Shown here: positions 8,773-18,187 of the stretch, one piece after another
How positions within the stretch are numbered: position 1 is the stretch's first letter
How the letters are laid out: the number at the start of each line of letters is the position of its first letter
DNA from: Branchiostoma floridae
Taxonomy: Eukaryota; Chordata; Leptocardii; Amphioxiformes; Branchiostomatidae
Length of the DNA: 24,389 nucleotides
Assembly (NCBI RefSeq): GCF_000003815.2
Contig: NW_023365716.1
Coordinates: 786,490-810,878, forward strand
Reading direction: 5' to 3'
Translations under genes and position numbers: made by a program
The notes under the pieces: generated by a model
Told to the model about the DNA's origin: nothing
The model's input: only the letters and a program-made list of their open reading frames with translations
The model's database searches: none

Positions 8773-9533
8773 TGCACTCTCACTACACTTGCGTCAAGCT
8801 TGCATCACTGCGGGGTTCGAAATTTTTTAGAGATTAAGAACGAATTTTCTTACTTTGTGTATTTAGTCGCCTTCTAAGTCATACTTTTCTTTATTAGACC
8901 ACAGCACGTAAATTTTATGGATGACATCCTCTGCAGACTTCAAAAATAGTGCGATAGGGCGAAAAAAAACAAGATGGGTGAAAAAAACACAAGATGGCTA
9001 CATTTTCAAAAATAGGCACCATTATTCAAAGTTGTGATCAATGTTGTAACAAGAATTAAAGTGACAAAACACAGTATCAAAGCCAACAAGGCATTCATTC
9101 ATGTACTGGTGTGGTAAAAGTGACACCAGTGTGGTAGACTGGCCATGGCATCGCCAACAAATTTGGTAACCACACTCATGGCTTCCATATTGGTGTCACT
9201 TTTACAACTATCCAGTAAGTTTCATTTCTTCAACTTCAGTCCTGGGTACCTCGCAAGTGTCACTTCTACAAGTACAATTATTAGGCTACAACACATCTGC
9301 TCATTTTGGTACTTTATCGTCATATTGACCATCCCTGCAGAAGAAAAAAATTCGTTTCTTTTCTGAAATCAGGCGAAAATTAATGCGCGCGCTGATGTCA
9401 TCCATAAAATTTACTTGCTTGGCCTTACGCAATATCTAAACTATAAAAAAATAGATGAACAAACAAAACAGCGACGCAGTAAACGAACCCCACAGTAACG
9501 CAAGCTTGACGCAAGTGCAGTGAGAGTGTACCT
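8773..9533 (-). mobile_element. PIF/Harbinger-type TIR element (unit 1 copy, left tip split by the 5.5-kb element)
   Basis: The left TIR reads TGCACTCTCACTACACTTG. The right end at 9533, in reverse complement, reads AGGTACACTCTCACTGCAC. The outer tip of the left TIR is separated by the 5.5-kb insertion. In unit 2 the intact element (17711-18187) has TAA on both sides, the TWA type of target site known for PIF/Harbinger. The interior after the GGGGTTCG marker matches the reverse complement of the unit 2 copy, so the element is inverted relative to unit 2. There is no transposase, so it is a non-autonomous MITE. It contains a second element at 8897-9424. Confidence 0.8.
8897..9424. mobile_element. 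Nested Harbinger-like TIR element, TTA target duplication
   Basis: The termini read GACCACAGCACGTAAATTTT (left) and GGCCAAGCAAGTAAATTTT (right, reverse complement), and both continue as ATGGATGACATC. TTA flanks both sides (8894-8896 and 9425-9427), which fits PIF/Harbinger TWA target sites. The termini are related to those of the element at 18492-19365, which also has ATGGATGACATCC next to a similar Lys-rich/A-rich stretch. No transposase is seen. An internal inverted repeat around 9108-9215 (GTAAAAGTGACACC) may form a hairpin. Confidence 0.82.
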
Positions 9534-9891
9534 TAGAGTAGAACATAGTGAAAACTAAAACATAACACTAGTGTCTAATCAACTATATGATACAATATGA
9601 TAAAATGCAAAATTGTCGATTTTTTGGAGGGAAAGCAAGCCATTAACGATATTATCATATAGCCATTATCACACATCAAAACATCACACCATTGAAGAAA
9701 CCCAAGATGGCTGCTTTATTCTCTTTGAGGGCTATTCCATGTGTAAAGTGTACTATACTATATACATATTATCTAAATTACAGTGATTCAAAACAAATAA
9801 ACAGGTGATTGCAACACAAATAAAATGAGTAATTTTTTGCCTAAGTACGGAAACTGATTTACAGTGCAAGTTACATACTCAATGGCTAAAT
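9534..9891 (-). other. 3' flank / putative 3' UTR of the unit 1 zinc-finger gene
   Basis: This stretch is very similar to 18188-18491 of unit 2. On the minus strand, AATAAA is present at 9715-9720 (TTTATT on the plus strand), about 320 bp beyond the stop codon, and is conserved in unit 2 at 18362-18367. It is a reasonable polyadenylation signal but is unproven. AAGATGGCTGCT beside it resembles a YY1-type site. The CTAA at about 9841-9844 is the empty site of the Harbinger insertion found in unit 2. Confidence 0.6.
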
Positions 9892-10041
9892 TCACATATG
9901 TTCAGACATGATAGACTTCCGAGTTGTCCTAAATATGCATTCCCCGCACATGTGGGGTTTCTCACAAATGGGCTTTCTTATACACGTGTAATTAGATGCA
10001 TGTCCAAAGTGGATTCGTCAACAGTTGAATAGTCCTATTCG
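9892..10041 (-). pseudogene. Decayed C-terminal zinc fingers (27-28) beyond the stop, unit 1
   Basis: Past the stop at 10042-10044 the minus strand still reads zinc-finger sequence in another frame. A half B-type finger (STVDESTLD) is followed by MCGEC...RTTRKSIMSEHM and a stop at 9892-9894. A small deletion replaced the usual first-cysteine segment of the next finger and shifted the frame, giving the present end GERPPV. The same break occurs in unit 2, so it is older than the duplication. Confidence 0.75.
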
Positions 10042-12546
10042 TCACACTGGTGGTCTTTCTCCAGTGTGTTTAGCTAGACGATGCTGGTTTAAACGTGTTT
10101 TCTGTGCAGCAGCATAGTCACAATGGTCACACTTGTAGGGTCTTTCCCCTGTATGAGTTCTCATATGTCGGGATAAGTCACAATTTCTACCCGCCCTGAA
10201 CCCACACTCCCCGCACACAAAGAGTTTTTCACCGGTGTGTTTTCTTTTATGTCCGTCCAAACCGGATTTCTGTGCTGCAGAATAGTCGCACTGGTCACAC
10301 TGGTAAGGTCTTTCCCTTGTATGAGTTCTCATGTGTCGGGATAAGTGAGAGTTGCTATCCGTCTTGAATCCACACTCCCCGCACGTGAAGGGATTCTCAT
10401 CACTGTGTTTGAAAAGGTGCCTGGTCAAAGCGGATTTCTCTGCAGCAGAATAGTCACACTGGTCACACTTGTAGGGTTTCTCTCCCGTGTGGGTTCTCAT
10501 ATGTATAGTTAAGCGGGATTTTTTAGCAGTCCTGTACCCACATTCCCCACACATGTAGGGTTTCTCACCGGTGTGTCGTGCTATATGCTCATTTAAATGA
10601 CTTTTCAGTGCTGCGGAATAGTCACACTGATCACACTTGAAGGGTTTCTCACCTGTGTGGGTTCTCATGTGTCTGGCTAAGCGGGATTTTTTAGCTGTCC
10701 TGTATCCACATTCACCACACATGAAGGGTTTCTCACCACTGTGTATTTGTAGATGTTCATCCAAAGAAGACTTCCGTGCAGCTGAATAGTCACAATGATC
10801 ACACTTGTACGGTCTTTCTCCTGTGTGTTTTGTCATATGTTGGGATAACTTGTCTTTACGAGCTGCCCTGTACCCACACTCCCCGCACATGTAGGGTTTG
10901 TCACCATTGTGCTGTCTTGATACATGCCTTTTCAAATAAGATTTTAAAATCGTAGAATAGTTGCACTGATCACATTTGAAAGGTTTTTCTCCTGTGTGGG
11001 TTCTCATGTGATCGGAAAAATGGGACTTACGCAACGTCCCGTACTCGCACTCCCCACACATGTAAGGAAACTCACCGGTGTGTTTTGTTTTATGTTGCTC
11101 TAGACTAGATTTCCGTGCTGCAGAATAGTCGCACTGGTCACACTTGAAGGGTTTTTCTCCGGTGTGGGTTCTCATGTGGCTAGAGAAGGTTGAGCTATAA
11201 GTTGTGCTGTACCCACACTCCCCACACATGTAGGTTTTCTCTCCAGTGTGTTTTGTTGCTATATGCTGGTCTAAATTGGTTTTCTGTGCCGCAGTGTAGT
11301 CGCACTGCTCACACTTGTAGGGTTTTTCTCCTGTGTGGGTTCTCATGTGTATGGCTAAGCGGGATTTTTTAACTGCCCTGTACCCGCACTCACAACACAC
11401 GTACGGTTTGTCACCGGTGTGTTTTACTAGATGAAAGTCCAAAGTGGATTTCCGTATGGCAGAAAAGTCACACTGGTCACACTTGTAGGGTTTTTCTCCC
11501 GTGTGGGTTCTCATATGTAGGGATAAGTTACACTTTTTAGCTGTCCTGTACCCGCACTCCCCACACATGTAGGGTTTCTCACCGGTGTGTTTTGCTAGAT
11601 GAAAGTCCAAAGTGGATTTCTGTGCTGCAGAATAGTCACACTGGTCACATTTATATGGTTTTTCACCAGTATGAGTTCGCATATGTTTGGATAGATATGA
11701 CTTGTGTGTTGTCCTGTGCCCACACTCCCCACACATGTAGGGTTTCTCACCGGTGTGTTTCACTAGATGTTTGTCCAGAATGGATTTCTGAGCAGCAGAA
11801 AAGTCACACTTGTCGCACTTAAATGGCTTGGCTGTGTGGATTCTCATGTGCTTGAAAAAGCGTTTTTCTTTAGATGTCTTGTATTTACACTTCTCACACA
11901 TGAAAACTTTCTCACTGGTGAGTTTAACAACATGCCTTCCTATTTTCTGTACCTTTGCAAGATGTTTGTCCAAAGTGGATTTCTGTGCCGCAGAAAAGTC
12001 ACACTGGTCGCACTTGAATGGTTTTTCTCCCGTGTGGGTTCTCATATGTCGGGATAAATGATGCTTTTGAGCCGCCCTGTACCCGCATTCCCCAAACATG
12101 TAGGGTTTCTCACCGGTGTGCTTAAGCACATTCCTTCCTATATTGCCTTCACTCTCCTTCCCAGGATGCCCAACACTCATACCTTGGACAGGGATGATCA
12201 TACCCTGGACTGGGATAAGTGAGCAAGGTACAAGAAATATGGTACCTCCCGTATTGCCTATGCTCGTCTGTCCCTGTGAGGTTGGTTTGCTGTGTTTTTC
12301 TGAAACATGCCTGTTCAAATTAGACTCCAAAGATGCCGAATAGTCACACTGGTCACATTTAAACGGTTTTCTCCTGTGTGGGTCTCATATGTAGGAGTAA
12401 GCTAGTAATTTCAGGTGCTCTGTGCCCACACTCCCCACACATGTAGGGTTTCTCAACGGTGTTTTTAACCACATGCCTTCCCAAATCACCTCTGCTCTCC
12501 TGTACCTGTGAGGTTGATGGGTTGTCAGGTTGGGGAAAGTTCACAT
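10042..12546 (-). CDS. Poly-C2H2 zinc-finger protein, unit 1 (5' partial, frameshift in finger 1)
   Basis: Probably a nuclear DNA-binding protein. The main frame (10042 to about 12360) carries fingers 2-26, and the frame upstream (12359-12546) carries the linker and finger 1. Fingers alternate strictly: type A (MCGECGYR...HMRTHTGEKP) and type B (KCDQCDYSAA...H..KHTGEKP), joined by TGEKP-type linkers. Compared with unit 2, finger 1 has two separate one-base deletions, near 12365 and 12384, so the upstream frame ends at HMRPTQEKTV. A TTG at 12330 is not a believable start. Finger 3 has lost its first cysteine (MFGECGYR), and finger 4 has an odd H-x9-H spacing. The start codon, the HPGKE repeats and the 5' splice acceptor would lie in the gap at 12547-12646, which by comparison with unit 2 should be about 300 bp. 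The gene may be a pseudogene, or the frameshift may be a sequencing error near the gap. The specific gene name and DNA target are unknown. Confidence 0.85.
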
Positions 12547-12646
12547 NNNNNNNNNNNNNNNNNNNNNNNNNNNNNNNNNNNNNNNNNNNNNNNNNNNNNN
12601 NNNNNNNNNNNNNNNNNNNNNNNNNNNNNNNNNNNNNNNNNNNNNN
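12547..12646. other. Assembly gap (100 N, size placeholder)
   Basis: A run of exactly 100 N. Alignment of both edges with unit 2 (about 22036 and 22344) suggests about 310 bp are missing, including the first coding exon of the gene. Confidence 0.95.
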
Positions 12647-12798
12647 AACATATTATATATCACATTTTATAAGATTTTTCGACTTGGCATGACCCTAACT
12701 GACCTTAAAGTTTGAAGGAACAGAAATGAAGGAAGAGAATACTAGGGCAGCTGTTCCAAGAAATAAATGTTGAGGGTGGAGGAAATGGTGTCTAAGGG
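12647..12798 (-). other. 5' flank of the unit 1 zinc-finger gene
   Basis: The sequence aligns with 22345-22445 through TTTTATAAGATTTTTC, CATGACC.TAACTGACC and TGGTGTCTAAGGGC. It is upstream of the gene, possibly intron or 5' UTR. No promoter motif is convincing. Confidence 0.6.
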
Positions 12799-13120
12799 CT
12801 CTGTATCCAACAACTTCAGACTACTCAAACCTAAAACAAACAGTGAAAAACGTACCTTCCTGTACCGAGCAATTGTACTCATTGCCATCTGACAGTACGT
12901 CACTGTGTACAGTGTCCAGTTTTAAACAAGCCATCTCAAACATTGTTACATAGACCTTTGACCTCGCTCTATTGTAAATACATTGGGTGTTGATTGTTTA
13001 AAATGTATGTTGTATTGTCATGTTGATTGTTTTGAACCTTGGAAGATTAGCCCAAAAGGGCTAAAACATTTCTTAATGAAAATAAAAATAAAATCAATTA
13101 ATAATCAAATCAAATACTTT
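12799..13120 (+). mobile_element. LINE (CR1/L2-like) 3' terminal fragment
   Basis: From 12803 the plus strand encodes NNFRLLKPKTNSEKRTFLYR and then AIVL. After a small deletion the frame changes, and from 12879 it encodes SLPSDSTSLCTVSSFKQAIS to a stop at 12951-12953. This is the C-terminal end of a non-LTR reverse transcriptase ('LWNSLPSD' region). The 3' UTR contains a hairpin, TAGCCCAAAAGGGCTA (13048-13063), and AATAAA at 13081-13086. Such a hairpin plus AATAAA is like CR1/L2 tails. Unit 2 lacks the insert, going from TCTAAGGGC straight to TTTTTTCTGCATA. Confidence 0.8.
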
Positions 13121-13130
13121 TTTCTGCATA

Positions 13131-13319
13131 CTGTAAATGCAGAAACTTTCGCGGTGGTTTATTGTTCGCGCTTTTTGCGGCATCCTTCACAGCGAGTTTA
13201 AAACTACCGCAAACATTTTTCTATGGCAGTAAGAGACTACAGTGTATGGTTCCATCGCGAAAAGTCCATTTTCCCGCTACCGCGAAATTAAATCTCCGCG
13301 AACTTAAATCCATTTACAG
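13131..13319. mobile_element. MITE, TA target site (family copy A)
   Basis: The termini are CTGTAAATGCAGAAAC (left) and CTGTAAATGGATTTAA (right, reverse complement), followed by related TTCGCGG. TA is duplicated at 13129-13130 and 13320-13321. Unit 2 has the empty site TGCATACCTGCAC at about 22461. The interior carries repeated CCGCGAA/TTCGCGG words. The TA duplication suggests a Tc1/mariner-type mobilising transposase, though no transposase is present. Related copies are at 15935-16165 and 17820-18030. Confidence 0.85.
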
Positions 13320-13321
13320 TA

Positions 13322-13460
13322 CCTGCACTGGTGAAGGTAACGTTGATAATTATCTGCACCAGACAAATTCTACTTGCACCACTCTGACTTTAGGAAGTAT
13401 GGATCATACTAGAATTGTTGGGGAACAATTGCTATTTTTTCTGTATTTTTTATCTGTAAA
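13322..13460. other. Conserved 5' flank block with ACCTGCA-like motifs (unit 1)
   Basis: The block CTGCACCAGACAAATTCTAC, then CTTGCACCACTCTGA and GGGGAACAATTGCTAT, matches 22482-22570. I see no gene. It leads into the TG array via TGTAAATGTGTTTGTGTG. Confidence 0.65.
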
Positions 13461-15126
13461 TGTGTTTGTGTGTGTGTGTGAGTGCGCATATGTGTAGATG
13501 TAACAGTCATGTGTAAGCATGTCGACCGATATGATATGTGTACATGTGTGTTTGCGTGTCTGCATGAGTGTGAGAAAGTGTGTGTGTGAGAGAGAGTGTG
13601 TGTGTGAGAGAGTGTGTGTCTCCGTGTGTGAAAGAGCATGTTTGTGTGTGTGAGAGTGTGTGTGTGAGAGTGTCTGTGTGTGAAAGTGTCCGTGTGACAG
13701 AGTGTGTCTATGTGTGTCTGAGAGTGTGTGTGTGTGTGTGAAAGTGTGCGTGTGACAGAGTGTGTCTATGTGTGTCTGAGAGTGTGTGTGTCTGTGTGAG
13801 AGTGTCTGTGTGTGTCTGTGTGTGTGAGAGAGTGTGTGTGTGTGTGAGAGAGAGAATGTGTGTGTGAGAGAGTGTGTCTATGTGTGTGAGAGAGTGTGTC
13901 TGTGTGTCTGAGAGAGTGTGTGTGTGTCTGTGTGTGTGAGAGAGAGAATGTGTGTGTGAGATAGTGTGTCTGAGTGTGTCTGTGTGTGTGACAGAGTGTG
14001 TGTGTGTCTGTGTGTGTGTGTGTGAGAATGTGTGTCTGTGTGTGAGATGGTGTGTCTGTGTGTGACAGAGAGCGTGTCTCTGTGTGAGAGTGTCTCTGTG
14101 TGTGAGAGAGTGTGTGTGTCTGTGTGACAGAGTGTGTGTGTGTGTGAGACAGAGTGAGTGTGTCCTGGTGTGAGAGAGAGTGTGTGCCTGTATGTGTGNN
14201 NNNNNNNNNNNNNNNNNNNNNNNNNNNNNNNNNNNNNNNNNNNNNNNNNNNNNNNNNNNNNNNNNNNNNNNNNNNNNNNNNNNNNNNNNNNNNNNNNNNN
14301 NNNNNNNNNNNNNNNNNNNNNNNNNNNNNNNNNNNNNNNNNNNNNNNNNNNNNNNNNNNNNNNNNNNNNNNNNNNNNNNNNNNNNNNNNNNNNNNNNNNN
14401 NNNNNNNNNNNNNNNNNNNNNNNNNNNNNNNNNNNNNNNNNNNNNNNNNNNNNNNNNNNNNNNNNNNNNNNNNNNNNNNNNNNNNNNNNNNNNNNNNNNN
14501 NNNNNNNNNNNNNNNNNNNNNNNNNNNNNNNNNNNNNNNNNNNNNNNNNNNNNNNNNNNNNNNNNNNNNNNNNNNNNNNNNNNNNNNNNNNNNNNNNNNN
14601 NNNNNNNNNNNNNNNNNNNNNNNNNNNNNNNNNNNNNNNNNNNNNNNNNNNNNNNNNNNNNNNNNNNNNNNNNNNNNNNNNNNNNNNNNNNNNNNNNNNN
14701 NNNNNNNNNNNNNNNNNNNNNNNNNNNNNNNNNNNNNNNNNNNNNNNNNNNNNNNNNNNNNNNNNNNNNNNNNNNNNNNNNNNNNNNNNNNNNNNNNNNN
14801 NNNNNNNNNNNNNNNNNNNNNNNNNNNNNNNNNNNNNNNNNNNNNNNNNNNNNNNNNNNNNNNNNNNNNNNNNNNNNNNNNNNNNNNNNNNNNNNNNNNN
14901 NNNNNNNNNNNNNNNNNNNNNNNNNNNNNNNNNNNNNNNNNNNNNNNNNNNNNNNNNNNNNNNNNNNNNNNNNNNNNNNNNNNNNNNNNNNNNNNNNNNN
15001 NNNNNNNNNNNNNNNNNNNNNNGTGTGTGTGTGTGTGTATGTGAGAGTGTCTGTGTGAGAGAGTGCCTGTGTGTGTGAGGGAGTCTGTGTGTGTGAGAGT
15101 GTCCATGTGCATGTGCATGTGAGAGA

Positions 15127-15163
<37 letters not shown>

Positions 15164-15760
15164 AGAGTGTCTGTGTGAGAGAGTGCCTGTGTGTGTGAGG
15201 GAGTCTGTGTGTGTGAGAGTGTCCATGTGCATGTGCATGTGAGAGAGTGTCTGTGTGTGTGTGTGTGTGTGTATGTGAGAGTGTCTGTGTGAGAGAGTGC
15301 CTGTGTGTGTGAGGGAGTCTGTGTGTGTGAGTGTCCATGTGCATGTGCATGTGAGAGAGTGTCTGTGTGTGTGTGAGTGTGTCTGTGAGTGAGAGAGAGT
15401 GTGTATGTGAGTGAGAGAGTGTGTGTCTGTGAGTGAGAGAGTGTGTCTGTGAGTGAGAGAGTGTGTGTCTGTGAGTGAGAGAGTGTGTGTCTGTGAGTGA
15501 GAGAGTGTGTGTCTGTGAGTGAGAGAGTGTGTGTCTGTGAGAGAGAGAGTGTGTGTCTGTGAGTGAGAGAGTGTGTGTCTGTGTGTGAGAGAGTGTGTGT
15601 GTCTGTGTGAGAGGGCGTGTCTGTGAGTGAGAGAGTGTGTGTCTGTGAGTGAGAGAGTGTGTGTGTCTGTGTGGGAGAGAGGGAGAGAGAGAGAGAAAGT
15701 TTGTGATTGTGTTGGTATGAATGAGTTTTGTGCGTTTTTATGTGTGTATGTGTCTGTCTG
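13461..15760. repeat. Long TG/GAGA compound array with higher-order repeats
   Basis: Plus-strand TG runs are broken by GAGAGAG, TCTGTG and GACAGAG. From 15023 to about 15375 a longer unit repeats three times, with the TATGTGAGAG marker at 15038, 15158 and 15272 (120 and 114 bp), each with a TGCATGTGCATGTG stretch. From about 15380 to 15660 a unit of about 22-24 bp (GTGTGTCTGTGAGTGAGAGA) repeats many times. A gap of 824 N lies at 14199-15022. The very long His/Thr-rich minus-strand frames are artefacts. It divides unit 1 from unit 2. Confidence 0.97.
14199..15022. other. Assembly gap (824 N) inside the TG array
   Basis: A run of N with repeat on both edges, so the true array length is uncertain. 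Confidence 1.
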
Positions 15761-15769
15761 AATGTGCAT

Positions 15770-15934
15770 GTTTTAGGATTTTACTATGGTCAATATTGAC
15801 CAAAGGAGGCCATATACTACAAAGTAGTATTCTATAGTGTAGTAATGTGTGTATAGGTGTGTGTGTTCACATGTATCTGTATGATGTCTGATGTTATTTG
15901 TGCCTTTCCTTCCATTTGTGCAGGATATATGATA
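15770..15934. repeat. Left flank of unit 2, paralogous to 1700-1863
   Basis: This is the same block as in unit 1: ACTATGGTCAATATTGACC, a short TG stretch, TTCACATGTATCTG and CCTTCCATTT. It runs into the TA that precedes a MITE. Confidence 0.85.
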
Positions 15935-16165
15935 CTGTAAATGGAAAAATGTTTGAGGTGGTTTTGTGTTTGCGTGTTTTTTTTTTTTGCGGTGACTGCT
16001 TCACCGCGAACTTAAAAGTTAATAAAAACCACCGCAAAGATTTTTCCATAACAGTACATCATGAGACTGCAGTCTATGGCGCTACCGCGAACTAAAAACC
16101 GCCGCGAACACTCCATTGTGACGCTACCGCAAAAGTAAATCCCCTCGAACTTAAATGCATTTATA
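15935..16165. mobile_element. MITE, family copy B (diverged)
   Basis: The left end is CTGTAAATGGAAAAATG after TA at 15933-15934. The right end is CGAACTTAAATGCATTTA before TA. The interior has ACCGCGAACTTAAA and GCTACCGCGAA words shared with the copies at 13131 and 17820. A run of T near 15980 and a degraded right tip indicate an older or more damaged copy. It is absent from unit 1 at the matching site. Confidence 0.75.
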
Positions 16166-16575
16166 CTAGTTAGTAGCTGTAGGCCTGACTGTCAGTACAG
16201 CTGGTTGAGGTACTAGTATAGGGGAGTGTACTCAGTGTACAGTGTCTGGCATGTTTGAATAAATTATATTATACTAGGAGTTTCTGTACTAGTAATGAAT
16301 GCTGATTTTTTTCTTGCTCCAAAATCCCATGTACCAATAATGAAGGAACATAAGCATCACTGCCTAGGATACCATCTATAATTTGTTGCAATTTCAATAG
16401 AATAAACATTCATGTCATACAAGAAAGGCCTCGCAATTTCTATCCAGATTAAATTAATTCAGTGCAATTTTTGTGCGTAGTACCAGACAAGTACCAGGGA
16501 AAATTCAACAGCTACGAAGCACCATGCAGAGAGAGAAGCACCAAGGGCCCATGTCTAGCTACATGTATTATAAAC
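16166..16575. other. Noncoding unit flank, paralogous to about 2109-2500
   Basis: Same order of short matching blocks as in unit 1 (AGGCCTGACTG, GTGTCTGGCATGTT, CATAAGCATCACTG). No gene was seen. Confidence 0.7.
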
Positions 16576-16982
16576 CTGGAACCCAGTCCCCTTGTGGCAC
16601 GGGCTACCGTAGTTAGTGTAGGCTCTCTACGGGGCCAGGGCAGCTCTCAGCCGCCGGGGTAATCGTTCACACCCGGTAGGATTTTTACGCGGTACGACAG
16701 TAAATAGTCAGGTTACCAACTTACTATACACGAATGTGCAAAGCACCAGAGATCAAGCTCAAGGAGTAACAACCACATGAGAAGCACCTAGATGGAAGGT
16801 ACCTGGAGTCCACGTCTAGCGAAGAAATAGACGTAAAGCAAGGACAACAACATGCACAACAACAACAACACAGTAAATTCTACCGTGTGTGGCAGTTACC
16901 CCGGCGGGAGAGAGCTGCATTAGGCCCGTACAAAGCCTACACTAACTACGGTAAGCCAAGCCACAAGCAGACTGGATTCCAG
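16576..16982. mobile_element. Inverted-repeat (fold-back) insertion with ~110-bp arms
   Basis: The left arm starts CTGGAACCCAGTCCCCTTG. The right arm in reverse complement starts CTGGAATCCAGTCTGCTTG. The match continues through ACCGTAGTTAGTGTAGGC and GCAGCTCTC to GCCGCCGGGGTAA, about 110 bp. Unit 1 lacks both arms. The middle section (about 16740-16860) contains GAGAAGCACC, GTCCACG and AATAGACGTAAA, which resemble the locus's own flank sequence, so part of the host sequence lies between the arms. No clear target duplication could be fixed. The superfamily is unassigned. Confidence 0.75.
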
Positions 16983-17209
16983 CGGAACAATAGACGTGAA
17001 ACAAGGCACACACAAACAACATTTGTATCACTACGTTGCAGTATAAGCGATATGTAGCTTTTACTCTTCAGCACAAACTTAGTATGTAACAAACTCCTTC
17101 CCGTTACGATTTAAAGAAACCAAACAAAACCAAGGATTTTAAAATTACCTTTAAAAAAAAAAACGAAAACAAACCTCTCATTTCGGATCCCGCTCGGCGG
17201 CCATGTTGC
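16983..17209. other. Noncoding unit flank, paralogous to about 2490-2745
   Basis: AATAGACGTGAAACAAGGC, ACTACGTTGCAGTATAA and the CTCGGCGGCCAT block match unit 1. No gene was seen. Confidence 0.7.
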
Positions 17210-17560
17210 CTAATAGAACAATGACCTCACGCTGACCCATGCGGTCTCCCACCGCAGTTCGCGTCATACAGCACCACCTATCGATATAAACCCGCGCGGC
17301 AACCCAGTATTCGCCCGAGGAAGCCTCTCGCAGTGTTTAAAGGGTGTAGAACTTTGTTCTTTATTTCTTCGCATATATTACATGAATAAATAATAATAGT
17401 TACTGGTTAATAGAACCATGACCTCACGCTGACCCATGCGGTCTCCCACCACAGTTCGCGTCATACAGCACCTATCGATATAAACCCTTGCGGCCCCTAG
17501 TGTTCGCCTTCGGAAGCCTCTCACAGTGTTTAAATGATGTAGAACTTGGGGATTGTGTGT
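17210..17560. repeat. Tandem duplication of a ~197-bp block (two copies, unit 2)
   Basis: The GCTGACC marker is at 17231 and 17428. Both copies hold GCGGTCTCCCACC, CAGTTCGCGTCATACAGCAC and ATCGATATAAACCC. They are the counterparts of 2746-3070. GATATAAACC is the only TATA-like word in each copy. Confidence 0.88.
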
Positions 17561-17707
17561 GTCTGTGTTACATTTCTAGGATTAACATCAACAAGTTTAA
17601 TATAGGGTTATAACTCGCTACCCTTCGGTCTATATGGAGTCATATTAAATTATGTTTTATTTGCAAAACCACGCTCAAAGGCTAATTGCATGTACCGTCT
17701 CGAAGAC
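17561..17707. other. Unit flank next to the Harbinger element
   Basis: Aligns with about 3071-3293 of unit 1, with one TG stretch. No gene was seen. Confidence 0.6.
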
Positions 17708-17710
17708 TAA

Positions 17711-18187
17711 AGGTGCACTCTCACTGCACTTGCGTCAAGCTTGCGTTACTACGGGGTTCGTTCACTGCGTCACTGTTTTATTTTCTCCGATTTTTTTCCA
17801 TTATTTAGATATTGCGTAATACAGTAAATAAAGAAACTTTCGCGGTGGTTTAATGTTCGCGGCATTCGCGGCGGCCGATTCACCACGAATTTAAAACCGC
17901 GAACATTTTTCCATAACAGAAAGAGACTACCGTGCATGGTGCTACCGCGAAATTATAAAACCACCGCGACAAGTCCTTTTTCCCGCTACCGTGAAATCAA
18001 ATCTCCGCGAACTTAAATGCATTTACAGTGCATAGATAGCAGTCAGTCACTTCTGACAAGTGTGACTTAGAAGACGACAAAATACATAAAAGGTAAGAAA
18101 ATTCGTTCTTTATCTCTGAAATTTGTTGAGTATCTTTCGAAACCCGCAGTGACGCAAGCTTGACACAAGTGCAGTGAGAGGGCACCT
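17711..18187 (+). mobile_element. PIF/Harbinger-type MITE (unit 2 copy), TAA target duplication
   Basis: The left TIR is AGGTGCACTCTCACTGCAC. The right TIR in reverse complement is AGGTGCCCTCTCACTGCAC, and both go on to GTCAAGCTTGCGT. TAA flanks both ends (17708-17710 and 18188-18190), matching the TWA target rule of PIF/Harbinger. A second MITE (17820-18030) sits inside. The interior runs opposite to that of the unit 1 copy. No transposase is encoded. Confidence 0.88.
17820..18030. mobile_element. MITE, family copy C, nested in the Harbinger element
   Basis: It starts TACAGTAAATAAAGAAAC and runs through TTTCGCGGTGGTTTAA, ending CGAACTTAAATGCATTTAC. It shares its interior with the copy at 13131-13319. 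The nesting gives an order: the Harbinger element came first, then this MITE. Confidence 0.82.

Noticed and set aside
12328-12330. TTG as start codon of the unit 1 gene
   Set aside because: Finger 2 sequence continues upstream in the same frame, and unit 2 shows that the true start lies in the gapped exon.
11190-12343. Plus-strand frames opposite the unit 1 zinc-finger gene
   Set aside because: They are antisense shadows of the repeated finger code, with Cys/His-like patterns repeating at the finger period. The same applies at 20260-22381.
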